From assembly GCA_903929355.1 (NCBI GenBank), contig CAIYUN010000072.1, positions 1 through 64,000 of the forward strand: 64,000 nucleotides of DNA, read 5' to 3'. A program made the position numbers and the translations under genes. The notes beneath the pieces were generated by a model. The model did not search any database, was not told the DNA's origin, and was given only the letters and a program-made list of their open reading frames with translations. Below are positions 30,001 to 40,204 of the stretch, one piece after another (positions within the stretch are counted from its first letter, which is position 1; every line of letters begins with the position of its first letter). This DNA comes from an uncultured Opitutaceae bacterium. GTDB lineage: Bacteria; Verrucomicrobiota; Verrucomicrobiia; Opitutales; Opitutaceae.

Positions 30001-33000
30001 AACTTTACACCAGCTTGGCCCCAGTCGTCGCTCCAAATCTTGAAGGTTCCGTCTGCTATCATCGCCAGCGATTGCCGATCGTTGGTGGCGACGGCCACCA
30101 CATTGTCCAGGTCGGACACGACTGCGGCCGATACGTTGAAGGAAAAACCGATGCGGAGCACCTTCCCGTCGCCCCTGAGCGCCAATGCGTGCTGATTCTC
30201 CACCACGAGGGAGGCCACATTCGCCACGTTGTCCGGTAGCTTCATCGGTCTAAGTCCGTCCCTCAAAGCCGTCACCGTCCCGTCCGCCTTCAAGGCCAGA
30301 GTGTATCGGCCCGATTGCTCAACCGCAATGACACCGCGCAAATGGGGGAGAACGGGAATATCCTCGTTCGGCAGTCTTTCCCATTCTGCCGCTCCGTCCG
30401 ATTTCAGGAGTATGACATGGCCGCCGCCACCGACCGCCGCCACCACATCGGAGGCCAGGGCGGATTCATTGCGCGGCCCATTGCGCGGGCTAAGCTCGGT
30501 CTCCCCCCACGTTAGCGCCGATCCGTCTTGGTTGAGCGCGCGCATCCAACCATCCCCGCCAGTCAATTCGGTGACCTTTTCCAGTTTGGTGAGCGGGCTA
30601 TTCGGATCAAATTCCCGACCTGTCCAGACGAGCACCTGCGTCTTTGGCGGTATAACGCGGACAAGACTGAGGTGCAGCGACGACAGGCCCTTCGCGTCGG
30701 TAATCTCCACCGAATAGATGCCCGTGTCCTTGACGGTGGCCGCCGGCACACTGTAGCTGTCTGTTGTCGCTCCGGAGAGCAGCCGGCCGTTGAGCTTCCA
30801 GCGGTAGTTCAGCGGCGACTGGCCCTCGGCCGTCACCTGCAAGCGGAGCGGTTGTCCGGCCGGCAATGATTGACGGGCGGGCGGCGCGGTAATGATCGCC
30901 GGCCGAGGACGCACGGTGAGCTGGAACGGCGCGCTGGTCGCCGAGCCACCGCCGTTGGTGGCGATCACAGTAAAGCTTCCGGAGTCGGCAGTTTGAGCGC
31001 CAGGGATCGTAAACACAGCATCGGTGGCCTGCTTGATCGCAACCCCATCTTTCTGCCATTGATAGGTGGCAAACCCCGGGTGTTCAGGAGCCGTTAACGT
31101 AACCGAATCCCACTCCAGGACCTCGATATCCTTCGTCTTGCCAACAAAGTTTGGCGGAAAGTCCTCCGAGCCATCGCGCAGAGCCAGCGCGTGGGATTCG
31201 CCCGCAGCCACAGCCACGACATGGTCAAGTTTCCCGGGCAAATAAGCCTTCGGTGGATTTGTGACACCCGGTCCACTCGCCATACTAACCCCTGGCTGCC
31301 AAGCCGCCAGGGATCCGTCCGACATACGCGCGAACGCTTGGTGTTGGCTGGTGGTCAGCCCCACCACACCGGTGATACCCTGTGGCATTGCCTGCGACAT
31401 TCCTTGTTGGTCAAGCGCCACCACCGTCCCATCAGCTTCCACCGCCATGGTTCCATTCGCCGTAATGGCTACGGCAACGTTTTGTCCGCCGGAATGGACC
31501 TTTGGCTCATTGACGCCCCAATTCACCACGGTGCCATCGGATTTCAGTGCCGCCAAACCGTAATGACCCGCCACCACGGCAATCGCCCCCTTCGCACTTT
31601 CGGGAGCAGCGCCTGCATAACCCCAGGACACCACCGAACCGTCAGATTTCAAGGCCACCCCGCTAAACCCTCCCGCCGCAATCGCCACCACGTCCCGCAA
31701 TCCAGCTGGAAATGCCAACTGGCCAAAACTGTTGTCGCCCCAACCCACGACGGTTCCGTCCGCGTTCAAAGCCAGCGAAAACCACTGGCCGGCCGCCACC
31801 GCCACGGCATCGGTGAGATTTGCCGGCACGTTTGACTCGCCCCCTTCATTGTTGCCCCAAGCCACGACCGTCCCGTCGACTTTCAGGGCCAATGAACGCT
31901 GATCGTCCGCCGCCAGCGCGACCACATTGTTTTCCAAGCCCTCCGGCAAGGTGGTTTCGCCGTGCCCATTCGTGCCCCAAGCGATCACGCGGGAGTTTGG
32001 ATAGGCGACATTTACGAAGCCCACGAATGTCCTCACAGTCACGCCGTTGGCGTCAGTCACCTCGGCGGTGTAGTAGCCAGCACTCTGCCAATTCGCCGCC
32101 CCATCGTGGTAGTCCGGCAAGGTCGCCCCAATCAGTTTCACCCCGTTTCGCATCCATTGGTAGCGCAAGGGGGCCTCGCCCGTGGCCTGGACATGGAGAT
32201 CGAACTTCCCACCCTTGTTGACGACGGTGCGCCGCGAAGGGGTCACGTTGAGCACGGGCGGCGCGGGCACAGTCAACACGGCCACCTCGCTCGTCACGCT
32301 CCCCGCCCCATTCGTGACCACCACCGTATAATTGCCTGCATCCCCTGGTTGTACCCGGGCCGCCGTCATGGTGTTCTTACTGGGCTTCGCCAGCGGCACG
32401 CCGTCCTTCTGCCACTGGTAGCTCACAAACCCGCCCGTGACGTCGACCCCAAAGCTCGCGTCTTGGTTCGCCAGCACCGTCCGGCTGGCCGGCTGCGTTG
32501 TGATGGTTGGCAGCACATCCAGGGCGCCATCGCGCAACGCCACCACATGGTTTTCACCGGCAGCGACCAGCAACACATGATCCAGCCCCGGCGGGATCGC
32601 CGTCTGACCGGTCTTGGCATTGCCCCAGGCCACTAACATGCCGTCGGCTTTCACCGCGAACGAGTAATCTTCCGCTGCCGCGATGGCGGTGGCTTTGCCG
32701 AGGTTCGCCGGCACGCTCGCCTGGGCGACACCATCGCCGCCCCACGCCACCACTTGGCCATTAGCCGTCAATGCCATCGAGTGCCGGGCTCCTGCTGCGA
32801 GCGACACGACTGCATCCAACCCGGGCGGAACTTTTCGGGGACCGGTAATGGCCGCATCATCCTGAATCAGTCCATCCGCCCGAAGGGCAAAGGAGTGCCT
32901 CGGACCGCCGGTCGCAATCAACGCCGATCGCACGCCGTCCAGCCGGCGTGAGGACTCATAATGAAAGGTGACGCGAGTGTCAAAAGAGCGCCACCATCCG

Positions 33001-35047
33001 ACGACTGTGCCATTCGCCTCCAAGGCCAGGATTTCGCTGCCTTGGGCGGCGATCGCCACCACCTCGCGCAACCCCCCAGCCATGGATTGTTGCGCGCCCG
33101 CGTCCTCACCCCAAAGCACCACCCTTCCGTCCGACTTTAAAGCGAGTGAATTGTTCGCCCCCGCCGCCACCGCCACGACGTCATCCAGGCCGGCGGGCAC
33201 CGTGGCCTGGCCAAACTGGTTGTCTCCCCACGCTACCACCGTGCCGTCTGCCTTCAATGCGAGCGAGTGCCCGCCGCCCGCCGCCACCGCAATCACCCCA
33301 TCCAGATTGGTCGGCGGCATCGTCCGGTCCATACTGAACGTACCCCACTCGACCACTTGAGCGCGCGGCCACGCAATGTTGACAAATGCCGTCGCCCGCG
33401 TCGTCAGGCTGTTATCGTCGGTGATTTCAACGGTGTAATAGCCGCTGTCTTTCCAGTCTGCTGCGGTCGTTGGCGTGAAGGCCGGCGTGGTGGCTCCGGC
33501 CACGGGCCGGCCGTTTTTCTTCCATTGGTAGCGCAATGCCGTCTGCCCTTCCGCCGACACTTGCAGGGTGAGCGACTGCCTGACGTTCAACACCGTGCGG
33601 GCTGGCGGCGCGCGCCGAATCACCGGAGGAACCAACACCGTAAGCGACACCGGCTCACTGGTGGCGGTGCCCAGATAATTACTAACCGTCACCGAGTAGC
33701 TCCCGGCGTCCTCGGGCCGCAGACTGGGTATGGTGAGCGCGGGTGCGGTGGCCCCTGCGATCGCCCCGCCGTTTTTCATCCATTGATAAGTCAGCATACC
33801 CTCGCGGGCCTCCACTTTTAACTCCGCCCTTTGGCCGACCCGGGCACGTTGGGACACTGGACCCGTGACAATTACCGGCGGGGAGTCGCGCGAGGCATCG
33901 CGCAAAGCGAGAGAATGGCTCCGACCGACTGATACCGCGACCACGGAATCCAATCCAACCGGCCCGCTCAGGCGACCCAGATCAGGGTAACCCCAACCGA
34001 CGAGGGTACCGTCGGCCTTCAACGCCAACGCACCATCAAAACCGGCGGAAAGAGCAAGAACGCCGGACAAATTGGGCGGCGTCAGGACTTGGTATCGGCC
34101 CCAGCTGACCACGCTGCCATCCGCCCTCAGCGCCAGGGATCCAGAATAGCCCGTGGCCAAATCCACCACATTCGCCAATGTCGGCGGGACCGGGCTTTGG
34201 CCGCTCGTATCGGCCGTACCCCAACCGACCACCGTCCCATCCCCCAGCAAGGCGAGCGTGTACAGGTAGCCTGCTTTCACCTTAATCACCTGACCAATTT
34301 GGGTCGGCACTATCCCCTCGCCTCCCGGACTACCACCCCATGCCACAACAGATCCATCGGCCTTAAGCGCCACCGAATGGTAAGAACCGGCCGAAATAGC
34401 GACCACATCGGACAATCCCGCCGGGACGCTGGACTGCCCGAATTGATTGTCTCCCCAAGCAACCACGGTGCCGTCGGCCCGCAGGGCAAGTGAATGATAT
34501 CCTCCCGCCGCCACGGCGACGACCTCGCGCAGATCCCCGGGAATTGCGTTCTGCCCGTTTTGGTTGCTGCCCCATGCCACCACGGTCCCATCGGCTTTCA
34601 ACGCAAGCGAATGATAATTCCCAGCGGACACCAATGTGGCATCGGTCAATCCCACCGGGATGTCAGTTAGCACCTTGCCGTCCGCATCCCAGTCTATGAC
34701 TTGGGCTCGACTGTAGGCAACGTTGACAAACGCCACCGTCCGCGTCACGAGCCCGCTGCCATCGGTCACCTCGACCGTGTAAACCCCGCCGTCCTGCGCC
34801 AAACCGAAGGGTTGCGATAGGTGGGGGTTGTTGCCCCTGCGATGGGTCGACCATCTCTTTTCCATTGATAGGCCAAATTCGAGTCGCCCGTCGCCGTTAC
34901 ATCCAAGGTCATCGACTCACCCACCCTGACTACTGTACGCGAGGAAGGGGGCGTCACAATGACCGGCGCCGCCAGCAGGACCAGAGGCAGGAAAAAAACG
35001 CAACTGATCGCAAAAATCGCCGTCAGCAGCTTACGGTGAAATCGCAT
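27099..35047 (-). CDS. giant secreted protein of alternating Ig-like domains and RCC1 repeats; needs one nucleotide restored near 34795-34830 to be a single ORF
   Basis: N-terminal ORF 34766..35047 has a signal peptide and first Ig domain (...YQWKRDGRPIAGATTPTY); remainder in ORF 27099..34865 with many copies of VVAVAAGxxHSLALKADGTVVAWGxNxxGQ and Ig motifs YQWKKNGxxxxGAT..YxxxxxxxxxxGxYTVxVxN. Confidence 0.85.
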
Positions 35048-35160
35048 GGGGAGATTGGCAGGCGAGGGTTGGGGCCGGGCGAAGGGAGGAGAACGCCCTC
35101 AATATCGGCAGCGTAGAACAAGCTTCACCGCAGGGGAAGTCTTTCATTGTCCGAATTCAA

Positions 35161-36180
35161 TCAACGCAACTTCTTTACACCCCCAAGCACCGGCATCACA
35201 TGCGATTGGATCACGGTGCCGGGAGGAAGGGGAAAGCCACGGAGAAACTCGGGGGCGGGCAGCATTTTGCCGCCAGGGCGCTGAAGACGCAGCAGGCACA
35301 GCTGGCCGTCGCCCGTGGCGACGAGCAGGGCCTCGGGATCGGCGCCGAGGATTTCCCCGGGAACGCCTCCCCCGCCCGGCGGCATAGTGTCACGTAATAT
35401 GTGACACTGCCCGGCGGCGGTCGCACCCCCGAGTTTCACGGTTTGACCGGCGATTTCGACCGTGCAGCCGGGCCACGGGTGGAGGCCGTTGATCCGCGCG
35501 GCCAGCACGGCGGCCGGCGCGGTGAAATCGAGCGCACCGTCCTCCTTCTGCAGCTTGCGGCAGAAGGTGGCGGCGGCGGGATCCTGCGGCGTGAACGCCA
35601 GCGTGCCGGCGGCGAGCGCGGGGAGCGCGCGCGCCAGGAGCGGGACGCAGGCGGCGGCGAGCTTCGTCTCCACCGCCAGGGCGGTGTCCCGCGGGCCGAC
35701 CGCCACCCGCTCCACGCCGGCCACCGGGCCGGCGTCGAGCTCCCGCACGATGCGCATGAGTGTCACCCCGGTCTCAATCTCACCGTTGGCAATGGCGGAC
35801 TGGATCGGCGAGGCGCCACGATACTTCGGCAGCAACGAGGTGTGAAGGTTGAGCGTGCCGAGGCGCGGTGTGGCGATGAAGGCCTCGCGCAGGATGTGTC
35901 CGTAGGCCATGACGAGCACGACATCGGGCGCGAACCCGGCGAGCTGCGCGCGGACGTCGTCGGTGAGTTTTTCCGGCTGGAAGACGGGCAGCCCGCGCCC
36001 AATCGCCCAGGATTTGATCGCATTGGGCCGGACCTGCTGGCCGCGGCCCACCGGGCGATCGGGCTGGGTGAAGACGGCGACGACCTCTGCGGGCGCACCC
36101 ACCGAGTCCGCCAACCAGTCGAGCAGGGGCAGCGCGATGGCGTCGGAGCCGAGAAAAACGAGGCGAAGCGGGGACGGCAT
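35161..36180 (-). CDS. fmt: methionyl-tRNA formyltransferase
   Basis: MPSPLRLVFLGSDAIALPLLDWL...LNLHTSLLPKYRGASPIQSAIANGEIETGVTLMRI. Confidence 0.95.
   Translation of the reverse strand: MPSPLRLVFLGSDAIALPLLDWLADSVGAPAEVVAVFTQPDRPVGRGQQVRPNAIKSWAIGRGLPVFQPEKLTDDVRAQLAGFAPDVVLVMAYGHILREAFIATPRLGTLNLHTSLLPKYRGASPIQSAIANGEIETGVTLMRIVRELDAGPVAGVERVAVGPRDTALAVETKLAAACVPLLARALPALAAGTLAFTPQDPAAATFCRKLQKEDGALDFTAPAAVLAARINGLHPWPGCTVEIAGQTVKLGGATAAGQCHILRDTMPPGGGGVPGEILGADPEALLVATGDGQLCLLRLQRPGGKMLPAPEFLRGFPLPPGTVIQSHVMPVLGGVKKLR
35386..35408. repeat. perfect 8-bp-stem palindrome AGTGTCAC-GTAATAT-GTGACACT within fmt
   Basis: Direct reading; AT-rich island in a GC-rich gene. Confidence 0.8.
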
Positions 36181-36203
36181 GAGAATGTTTTTACCGGAGT
36201 GGT

Positions 36204-36433
36204 TCTACAGGAGGGAACAGAGAAAACAGAGGTATCAGGAAAGGCAGTTGAAACCACGGATTGCACGGATGGACACGGATAAACCAGAGCTTTGAGTGTT
36301 TTGAGTTTCAACCCGAAGGGGATCGGCTCCACCGCAGATTAAACCACCCATTTTCCCCACCCGCGGTCTCGGGTTGATGGGTCGAAATTGAAGAGTGGAT
36401 CTCTCCTCCGTTCCCTCCGTTTCCTCCTGTAAA
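36204..36433. repeat. long-spaced inverted repeat: tctacaggagggaacagagaaaacagagg (36204-) and ctctcctccgttccctccgtttcctcctgtaaa (36401-36433), enclosing a CACGGAT-family arm at 36250-36280
   Basis: Direct reading; same family at 47247..47395. Confidence 0.75.
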
Positions 36434-36440
36434 AAAATGC

Positions 36441-37358
36441 TTATTTCAGGGTTCCAAGCCAGCGGGCCACGGCCGGGGCGAGGTGGCGGTCGAAGGCGGC
36501 GTCGGTGTCGGGGCGCGGGAGACCGTCAAGGACGGTCCACCACTCGACATGCGTGGCGGTCCGGCCCGGGGCCAGTTTGCCGAGGACACCGAGCGTCTCC
36601 AGCTCCAGGACCTCACCGTTGGTGAAAGCCTCGCAACAACTGCCGCAGTCGGGATAGGTGGCACCCGCCACCGGTGCGGCATATTTCACAAAGGTTGCCC
36701 CCTCCAGCCAGCAGGCGGACCAGCCCGGATAGTGGGTGATCCCAAGTTTTTGCGCCGACTTCGCCTTCGCCACGTCAATGCCGACAAAATTGCGGCCAAA
36801 CTTCCAGACGGGCAGCGAGAGGTCGGTAAAGGTCCACGGCACCAGCGCATAGGTGGGCAGCAGGTCGCCCTTGGCATGGTCACCCTTGGGCGGGAGCGGC
36901 AGCACGCCGTAACCGCCGGGGCGCAGCATGGTGAGCGCCCACGGTGCGACCTCGACCGGCCAGAGGCCGCGGTTGGTGAGGGTGTGGCTGACCCGCACGG
37001 TGCGCTCGCCCTGCAGCTCGATTTTCATGCCTTTTTGCAGGCCGGTCTTTGCCTCGACCGGCGGGGTGAGCGCGACCCCGCGCGGCAGGATTTTCACGGC
37101 CGACGGCTCGTCGTCAGGCTGGTAGCTGCGGACGATGTGCTCGGGCGAGTGCCAGAGCCGGTGGCCCCCGCGCAAATAATGGCCGTGGTAACGCGGCGCG
37201 TCGGCGGGCAGTTCCAGGAACAGGTTGCCGGCCCGGCCGGCGCGCGAGCGCAGCGAGATGACGCGCGGCCCGACGGAGGTCGTCACGATCAACTCCAGTT
37301 GCTTGGTGGCGAGCGCGAGCGCGTCGCCGCCGCGATAATCAGTCCTCGATGGTTTCAT
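36441..37358 (-). CDS. DUF4380-like / aldose-epimerase-fold conserved protein
   Basis: LIVTTSVGPRVISLRSRAGRAGNLFLELPADAPRYHGHYLRGGHRLWHSPEH...VSHTLTNRGLWPVEVAPWALTMLRPGG. Confidence 0.65.
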   Translation of the reverse strand: MKPSRTDYRGGDALALATKQLELIVTTSVGPRVISLRSRAGRAGNLFLELPADAPRYHGHYLRGGHRLWHSPEHIVRSYQPDDEPSAVKILPRGVALTPPVEAKTGLQKGMKIELQGERTVRVSHTLTNRGLWPVEVAPWALTMLRPGGYGVLPLPPKGDHAKGDLLPTYALVPWTFTDLSLPVWKFGRNFVGIDVAKAKSAQKLGITHYPGWSACWLEGATFVKYAAPVAGATYPDCGSCCEAFTNGEVLELETLGVLGKLAPGRTATHVEWWTVLDGLPRPDTDAAFDRHLAPAVARWLGTLK

Positions 37359-38835
37359 GGTGGGGTGAAGCATCGCCGGCCTCCTCCTGCGCGCGCCACT
37401 TCGCGGAGTGGGCCTCCGCGCGGGCGGCTTTGCCGGTGAAGGGGGTGCCGGGCTCATGGCGTTCCTTGCCGACCAGGTCGAAATAAACGGGGCAGCCGTT
37501 CAGCCCGAACTCCTCGACGATGCCGGACTCGAGGTAACGGCGGTATTGTTCGGTGAGCTTCTCCTCGCGGTTGCAAAACACCTTGATGCGAAATGGTCGG
37601 TTCCCGGTCTGGGTGGCGTAATAGGCCCGGAAACGACGGCCGCCGATGGCGGGCGGTGGATTGCGGTCCGCCAGATAACCGATAATTTTGTTCAACCGCG
37701 CCGTCGGCAGCTTCATATCCAGCTGGCGGTTGAGTTTCACGGCGGCGTTGAGCATCCGGTCCACCTCGTAGCCGTTCATGGCCGAGACAAACACCAGCGG
37801 CGCGCCCGGGGTGAAATAGAGGCGCTCGAACAGGGCATGCTCGTATTTCTCCCGGTAGTCGCGCTCGTTCTTGTAGGGCTCGAAGCCGCCGTCGGCCTTG
37901 AACGCCGCGCGCACGAGATCCCACTTGTTGACGACCACCACGACGGGCTTGCGCTCCTTGATGGCCTCGCCGGCGATGGCCTTGTCCTGCTGCGTCACGC
38001 CCTCGATGCCGTCGAGCACGAGAAACACGACGTCCGTCTTCTTGATCGCGTCCAGCGAGCGCAGGCGGGAAAAATACTCGACCGGCGAGGCGAGCTTGGT
38101 GGAGGCCTTGAGGCCGGCGGTGTCGATCAGCTTGAAGGGATAAAGGTTGCCGTCGCGCCCACGGAAGTCGAACGGCAGCTCGACCGAGTCGCGCGTGGTG
38201 CCCGGCGTCGGGCTGACGATGAGGCGGTCGCTCTGCAGCAGGCGGTTGCTCAGGGAGGACTTGCCGACATTGGGACGGCCGATGAAGCACACGCACAGCG
38301 GGTCGGCGGCGGTCTTGGCGGCCTCCTCGGCGGGCGGCGGGCCCAGTTTCTCCAGGATCGCGACCCGGAGCTCGGTCTCACCGGTGCCGTGCTCGGCGGA
38401 CACCCGGAGCGGCTCGCCCAGGCCGAGGCGGTAGGCCGCGGCGAGGTCCACCTTGGTGTCGTCGAAATCGGCCTTGTTGACCACCAGCCGCACGGGCTTC
38501 TTTGACCGGCGGAGCATGACGGCGATCTTTTCGTCGAGCGCGGTCATGCCGTCGAGGCCGTCCACGACGAAGAGGATGAGCGCGGCGGTGGCGATGGCGA
38601 AATCCACCTGGGTCTCCGACGCGGCGGTGAGCGCGGCGGGAGTGTCCACGCCCTTGTAGCCGATCCCGCCGGTGTCGAGCAGGGTGTAGGCCCCGTCGGC
38701 GATCTCGGCGGAGATGACGTCGCGGGTGATGCCCGGCTGGTCATGGACGATGGAAATGCGCTTCCGGGCCAGCCGGTTGAAGAGGCGGCTTTTGCCGACG
38801 TTGGGTCGGCCGACGATGGCGACGGTGCGGTTCAT
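37339..38835 (-). CDS. der: ribosome biogenesis GTPase Der
   Basis: Two G domains: VAIVGRPNVGKSRLFNRLARKRISIV and VCFIGRPNVGKSSLSNRLLQSDRLIVSPTPGTTRDSVE; C-terminal KH-like domain. Confidence 0.96.
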   Translation of the reverse strand: MNRTVAIVGRPNVGKSRLFNRLARKRISIVHDQPGITRDVISAEIADGAYTLLDTGGIGYKGVDTPAALTAASETQVDFAIATAALILFVVDGLDGMTALDEKIAVMLRRSKKPVRLVVNKADFDDTKVDLAAAYRLGLGEPLRVSAEHGTGETELRVAILEKLGPPPAEEAAKTAADPLCVCFIGRPNVGKSSLSNRLLQSDRLIVSPTPGTTRDSVELPFDFRGRDGNLYPFKLIDTAGLKASTKLASPVEYFSRLRSLDAIKKTDVVFLVLDGIEGVTQQDKAIAGEAIKERKPVVVVVNKWDLVRAAFKADGGFEPYKNERDYREKYEHALFERLYFTPGAPLVFVSAMNGYEVDRMLNAAVKLNRQLDMKLPTARLNKIIGYLADRNPPPAIGGRRFRAYYATQTGNRPFRIKVFCNREEKLTEQYRRYLESGIVEEFGLNGCPVYFDLVGKERHEPGTPFTGKAARAEAHSAKWRAQEEAGDASPHHETIED

Positions 38836-38838
38836 GGG

Positions 38839-38947
38839 AAAAGGCTGAAGGGCTGAAGAACAGAAAGGCTGAAGGTTGAAAGCTGAAACACAAACGCCGA
38901 AAACCGCCAGGAGGCAGAATATCAGCCTTTCAGCTCTTCAGCCTTTC
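38839..38947. repeat. inverted repeat of GGCTGAAG-unit arms between der and the aminotransferase gene
   Basis: aaggctgaagggctgaagaacagaaaggctgaaggttgaaagctgaaa ... tatcagcctttcagctcttcagcctttc. Confidence 0.8.
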
Positions 38948-40126
38948 GCTTCGTGGCGAAGCGACAAACCGCTCGATCCGATCGCAGGCCACAATCAGCT
39001 GCTCGTAACTGGTGGCAAAGCAGGCGCGGACATGGCCTCGGCCGTTCTCGCCAAACGCGAGGCCGGGCACTACGGCGACCTTTTCCTTTTCAAGCAGGCC
39101 GACGGCAAACTCCTTCTCGGTGAGTCCGGTCACGGCCACCGTGGGGAAGGCATAGAACGAACCGCGGGGCGAATGGCAGGTGAGGCCGATCTCGTTGAAC
39201 CGGCGCACGATCAGATCGCGACGGCGGTGGTATTGCTCGCGCATCTTGAGCACGCTGTCCCAGCCGCGCAGCAGGGCCTCGAGGGCGGCCTCCTGGGCGA
39301 TGATCGAGGCACAGAGCATGGAGTATTGATGGACCTTCATCATGGCGTCGATGAGCGGCGCCGGGCCGCAAGCGTAGCCAATGCGCCAGCCGGTCCTCGC
39401 AAAGGCCTTGGAGAAGCCATGCAGGAAGATGGTCCGCTCAGCCATGCCCGGCAGGCTGGCGATGCTGGTGTGCGTGCCGTCAAAGGTGAGCTCCGAGTAA
39501 ATCTCGTCGGTGAGCACGAGCAGATCCTTTTCGCGACAGAACTCCGCGATCTTGGCCAACTGCTCCCGGGTGCAGGTGCCGCCGGTCGGGTTGCACGGCA
39601 GGTTGAGCATGAGCATCCGCGCACCCGGCTCCCACGCGGCGCGCAGGGCCTCGGCCGTGAGGGCAAAGTTATCCGCCGCGTAGGTCGGCACCGCAATGGC
39701 GTGGCCGTGGGCCAGCGCCACGCTTGGCGAGTAGGAGACGTAGCACGGCTGGTGAAACATCACCTTGTCACCGGGGTTGACGAAAGCACGACACGCGAGG
39801 TCGAGCGCCTCGCTCACGCCGACGGTGACAATGACCTGGTCCTCGGGGCGGTAGCTCACGCCAAAATGCTCCTCCACATAGGTGGAGATGGCGCGGCGCA
39901 GCTCGATGAGACCGAGGTTGGAGGTATAGTAGGTTTTCCCCTTTTCGAGGGCGTAAATGGCGGCCTCGCGGATGTGCCAGGGCGTGACGAAGTCAGGCTC
40001 GCCCACGCCCAGGGAGATCACGTCCTGGCCCTTGAGCTTGGCGACGAGCTCAAAGAAATCGCGGATGCCGCTCTTGGGCAGCGCGGCCACATGGCCCGCC
40101 ACCCAGCGTTTCGGGTCGTTGCTCAT
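38930..40126 (-). CDS. class I/II PLP-dependent aminotransferase (aspartate aminotransferase-like)
   Basis: ISLGVGEPDFVTPWHIREAAIYALEKGKTYYTSNLGLIELRRAIS...LNLPCNPTGGTCTREQL...GFSKAFARTGWRIGYACGP; start set at MSNDPKRW because upstream codons lie in repeat E2. Confidence 0.92.
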   Translation of the reverse strand: MSNDPKRWVAGHVAALPKSGIRDFFELVAKLKGQDVISLGVGEPDFVTPWHIREAAIYALEKGKTYYTSNLGLIELRRAISTYVEEHFGVSYRPEDQVIVTVGVSEALDLACRAFVNPGDKVMFHQPCYVSYSPSVALAHGHAIAVPTYAADNFALTAEALRAAWEPGARMLMLNLPCNPTGGTCTREQLAKIAEFCREKDLLVLTDEIYSELTFDGTHTSIASLPGMAERTIFLHGFSKAFARTGWRIGYACGPAPLIDAMMKVHQYSMLCASIIAQEAALEALLRGWDSVLKMREQYHRRRDLIVRRFNEIGLTCHSPRGSFYAFPTVAVTGLTEKEFAVGLLEKEKVAVVPGLAFGENGRGHVRACFATSYEQLIVACDRIERFVASPRSERLKS

Positions 40127-40146
40127 TTTGGTGAAATTGGCTGGTT

Positions 40147-40203
40147 GGTGGAGCGGGTTGACCTCAACCCGCTTCAAGCCGGTTGGGGTCAACCGGCTCC
40201 ACC
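40147..40203. repeat. palindromic repeat family E, paired copy E2 (40147-40173 and inverted 40177-40203)
   Basis: GGTGGAGCGGGTTGACCTCAACCCGCT TCA AGCCGGTTGGGGTCAACCGGCTCCACC; local stems CGGG/CCCG and CCGG/CCGG. Confidence 0.9.
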
Positions 40204-40204
40204 T

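Noticed and set aside
34795-34830. Programmed -1 ribosomal frameshifting in the Ig/RCC1 gene
   Set aside because: No convincing X-XXY-YYZ slippery heptamer in frame and no evident downstream stimulator; a simple indel is more economical
27099-34865. Regularly spaced similar sequences that could be mistaken for a direct-repeat or CRISPR array
   Set aside because: Repeats are long, diverged and codon-phased, and translate to RCC1 and Ig motifs
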